Shown here piece after piece: positions 61,403 through 64,000 of a stretch of DNA of 64,000 nucleotides. The translations under genes and the position numbers were made by a program. The notes under the pieces are model-generated. The model had not been told where the DNA came from. It was given only the letters and a program-made list of their open reading frames with translations, and made no database searches. This DNA comes from Rhododendron vialii (taxonomy: Eukaryota; Streptophyta; Magnoliopsida; Ericales; Ericaceae): positions 40,843,001-40,907,000 of the forward strand of contig NC_080560.1 of the NCBI RefSeq assembly GCF_030253575.1, read 5' to 3'. Positions within the stretch are counted from its first letter, which is position 1. Every line of letters starts with the position of its first letter.

Positions 61403-61917
61403 CCATCAAGGCGGGCTTAATTTGTGGAACACGGGTTGGCCATCTGTCTCTATACAGAGACTCCCACACAGAATCGGACCCGCACAGCTCGCGCCAAAAC
61501 CGCGAGCAACTGCCCAACGAACACACATCCCGTACCTTCAAAAATCGGAATCATTCCACACCCACAAAAAAAAAAGAAAGCAAGAACAGACACATATGAA
61601 AATCATGTTCAATCGAGAAAATAAAAGCAAAAGACAATGATTCGGAAAGACAAAAAACAATTGCAGGGTTACGTGCCTGAAGGGAGGAGACGATTTTGAG
61701 GGCAATATCTCGTGGGATTGAGTTCTGTATGACCTCTTGCGATTGATTCATGCTTTGTCTTTGGCAGAGTTGGGAAGTGTCCTTTTCTGTGTTTTTGGGT
61801 TATGTATTTAAGGCATGAGGTTTTTTGTTTTTCTTTTATCCCCTATATATATAAATTCTAATGCTGCACTTGGAAGGGTTTTTGAGATTTTTTGGGTTTG
61901 GTTCATGAGGTCACAAG

Positions 61918-64000
61918 TGTAGAGACCCGTAATTTCATCATTTAATTTTTGGTATTTATAATGCAATTGGTCTATATATATATATATATGAATTTAAGTT
62001 TTGAACAAATGTTGTTAATGTGTGAGGGTGTATGAGTTGGGTCAATGTGAGATGACTTGTAAGTCGTGGGAGTTGACGTAACACAATAGAAGTGAAAGGG
62101 TGTAAGTGTTATTTGTGCTATATAAGTCACAAAAAATGGGGCAGGAAATCACTTTCCCTTTTTCTTTTCCGGCGCCTTTCTCTCGGTCTCCTCTCTCTCA
62201 CTCCCTCAACCAAATTCTTGCTACTCCACCATCAATCCTTGAAAAACCCACGCACATCTCTTCATCCTCGGCCCTCGGATCGCGTGGGAAGAGCTCGGTG
62301 GAGGCATATTTCGGATTTGGAGGCTAGGGTTTGGTTTGAGCTCAAAGCTTGGTCTTGATACTTGAGGTAGGGATCTCCTACCTTTCTTTACATGTTTAGG
62401 TGTTAGTTGGATGTACAAGAATCAAGTTTGATTATCTATTTTGAGTCTTGAATAAATCTTGAGCATGCTGAAAATTTCGTGGGTTTTGGTAATCTGTCTT
62501 TTGGGAGCCCTTCTGCTAGGAATCAATTTTTGGTATCTTCATAACAGTTAAAGTACGTTTAAATACGAAGATTTCGGTACCAAGATCATGCAAAACCGAT
62601 AATCACACAATTAGTTATGAATTTTTGAATGCTGACTGTTTGCTGGATGTACGAATCTGTGCGAGGCTGTCTTCTTTTAAATTTCTGGGCATGATGAACA
62701 CTTTGGGTGGCTTTGGGTCTTTTACAGGAGTTGCATATTTAAGTTAAGAAGAGATTGGTGTTGGAATCAAGTAATTTGGTCAAGTATACAAATTTTGGTG
62801 AATTTCTAAAGTAGGGTGGGTCGACTAGGGCGAAAATGGTTGCGAATCTGTATTTCTTTTGATTGTTGGGTTAATCTCCTCTTGTTTCTGAACCTGGGAT
62901 TTTTACTGAGTGTAGGGCTTGTAGTGGTGCTACTTTTGGCGTTGGTTTCAATATTTTTGGGTTTAAGTTGGAAGAGTTATGATTTTTCAATCAATTTTAC
63001 TTATTTCCGCGTAGAATCTGACAGCACAGGTAGACTTTGGTAAAATGGCCATAACTCCTAGCTCGGGACTTGAAATGACGCACCGTCTGTTTTGTTAGAA
63101 ACTAGACACATAGGGTTTTCCAACGATACATCCCATGCATCATGGGTATGTCCGAGCGATAACAGATTTGCACCCAAAGTTGACCTAAATTCTGCCTTGC
63201 ACCAGTTTTTACTGTTATGTTGAAGCTATAATCGCAAGGCCGTAGTTAGGTTACCCGAACTCTGTTTTTGATGTATGACCTATGGATTCAAAGAAGAAGA
63301 AGTCTACTTTTAATTGTTTAAGTGTCGCCCTGGAATTCATGTTGTTTAATTGGGATATGAGAACTAGTGAGCATAAGGGTTAAAATACTTGTAAACGATT
63401 GGAATAGAAAATGGATTAGATGGATGATACGATCGATGATAAATTCAGTTGTAGAATGTTTGACGCGATGTGTAAATTATTCGATGTCTTTCCATGAGAT
63501 TGAGTCTCTGGGCTTGCAGGATACTTGCAGTGAGTTATACAGGATTTGGTGAATCACTTGGCATGAGTGCATGGTTGTTAAGCATTGATGGGTACTACAA
63601 AGAAGAGGATCGTTATAAGTATTTGCGAATTAGACTCTTAATGGAGATGTCACAAAGGGGGTCTATTAGGTGGTAATATGAGATGTGAAATAAATGGTTG
63701 ATTTACAATGTGAAGGATGTGGGTTTTTGTGCTTTCTTTATTGAAATGATGAAGACAAGATTATTTACGTGTAACTGAATCTAAGTATTGGTGTGAGAGA
63801 TGTGTTTTGCTATGTGTGGGGATTAAAGAAACGGTGGATAAAGAGATTGCTTGTTAGTGAGAATATGTGACACTAATTGAACGATAATGAAAGCCACGGA
63901 TCTACCGTAAGGTGTGATGCCGAACATGGGACGTACGGGGGTCTTAAAAGCCCGGAATTGATTCAAAGGATTTTAGTGGACGCACGGGGGTCCTAAAAGC
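61918..64000 (+). mobile_element. Start of a long terminal repeat, Ty3/gypsy-like fossil
   Basis: Begins TGTAGAGACCCGTAATTTC, the typical start of long LTRs of plant chromovirus (Tekay/Del-type) Ty3/gypsy elements. A TATA-like CTATATAAG at about 62,117-62,125 and a CT-rich leader follow. The sequence stays non-coding and low in repeats to the window end, so the LTR is at least 2.08 kb and its other end and the internal region are not seen. It could be a solo LTR or a whole element. Age not determinable here. Confidence 0.55.

Larger units (their letters stand above)
56213..61751 (-). pseudogene. F-box gene copy D (probably inactive, frameshift in last exon)
   Basis: Exons 61,677-61,751, 61,404-61,535, 58,344-58,583 and 56,213-56,490. 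Exons 1-3 are in frame: MNQSQEVIQNSIPRDIALKI, VRDVCSLGSCSRFWREL, GWRECYIDKHKEMDR, WLGVP. Exon 4 is 278 nt against 279 in copy A: one A is missing in the run after GATAGCTGCAA, so ALDSCK runs into FPKGRC, while the family sequence (RVQRWK, FSLADLALGNEE, SPPTHDY) continues in another frame. A read-through product would lose the conserved end. Intron 2 (2.8 kb) contains a hAT derivative and a short retroposed scrap. Intron 1 has the GC donor CAG|GCACGT. A long terminal repeat lies 167 bp upstream of the ATG. Confidence 0.68.

Noticed and set aside
62092-62358. Possible gene after F-box copy D
   Set aside because: Short overlapping frames inside the long terminal repeat leader, CT-rich, no domain.

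Overview
This is a 64-kb piece of a plant nuclear genome. It is AT-rich, its genes are split by introns, and it is full of MITEs, hAT remnants, a SINE, LINE-like retroposons and LTR fossils. Codon use, intron signals and protein similarity recalled from memory fit a flowering plant, probably a eudicot. I cannot name the species.

Left arm (1-17.3 kb): a direct tandem array of three genes on the + strand. They encode a truncated relative of the RNA-silencing helicase SDE3/MOV10. Copy A is cut by the window edge; copies B and C are complete with three coding exons each. In every copy the fold around the helicase core is well conserved, but Walker A, Walker B and motif III are replaced and the second RecA domain is missing, so these look like pseudo-helicases. 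Their long N-terminal disordered regions are built from different internal repeats in B and C.

Middle (17.3-40 kb): two ordinary single-copy genes separated by about 9 kb of repeats. One is a seven-exon CDK-like protein kinase with an N-terminal MGC lipidation signal (minus strand, with a GC-AG first intron). The other is a nine-exon NAD(P)-binding Rossmann-fold protein, probably plastid-targeted (plus strand), which has a U12-type AT-AC intron and a possible hidden 30-nt in-frame cassette exon in intron 1. The gap between them holds nested inverted repeats, Stowaway MITEs, a hAT relic and an unidentified coding remnant.

Right arm (41.9-61.8 kb): a second tandem array of four F-box genes, all on the minus strand. 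Copy A reads through intact. Copy B and copy D each carry a frame-changing single-base loss. Copy C is only a 3' fragment. The first introns appear to use GC donors. The array is broken up by a hAT derivative with a perfect 8-bp target duplication, palindromic elements, (GA)n expansions beside a splice donor and a retroposon. The window ends inside a long terminal repeat of what looks like a Ty3/gypsy element starting 167 bp upstream of F-box copy D.

The strongest non-standard signals are: (1) the array of ATPase-dead SDE3 relatives with fast-changing repeat-built N-termini; (2) a set of at least five extremely short poly(A)-tailed insertions (about 10-25 bp), each flanked by 13-20-bp target duplications, one mirrored in both arms of a palindrome and one that duplicated a splice-acceptor tract; (3) the cryptic cassette exon. 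All coordinates were read by eye, and splice sites are inferred from frame, consensus and family similarity.
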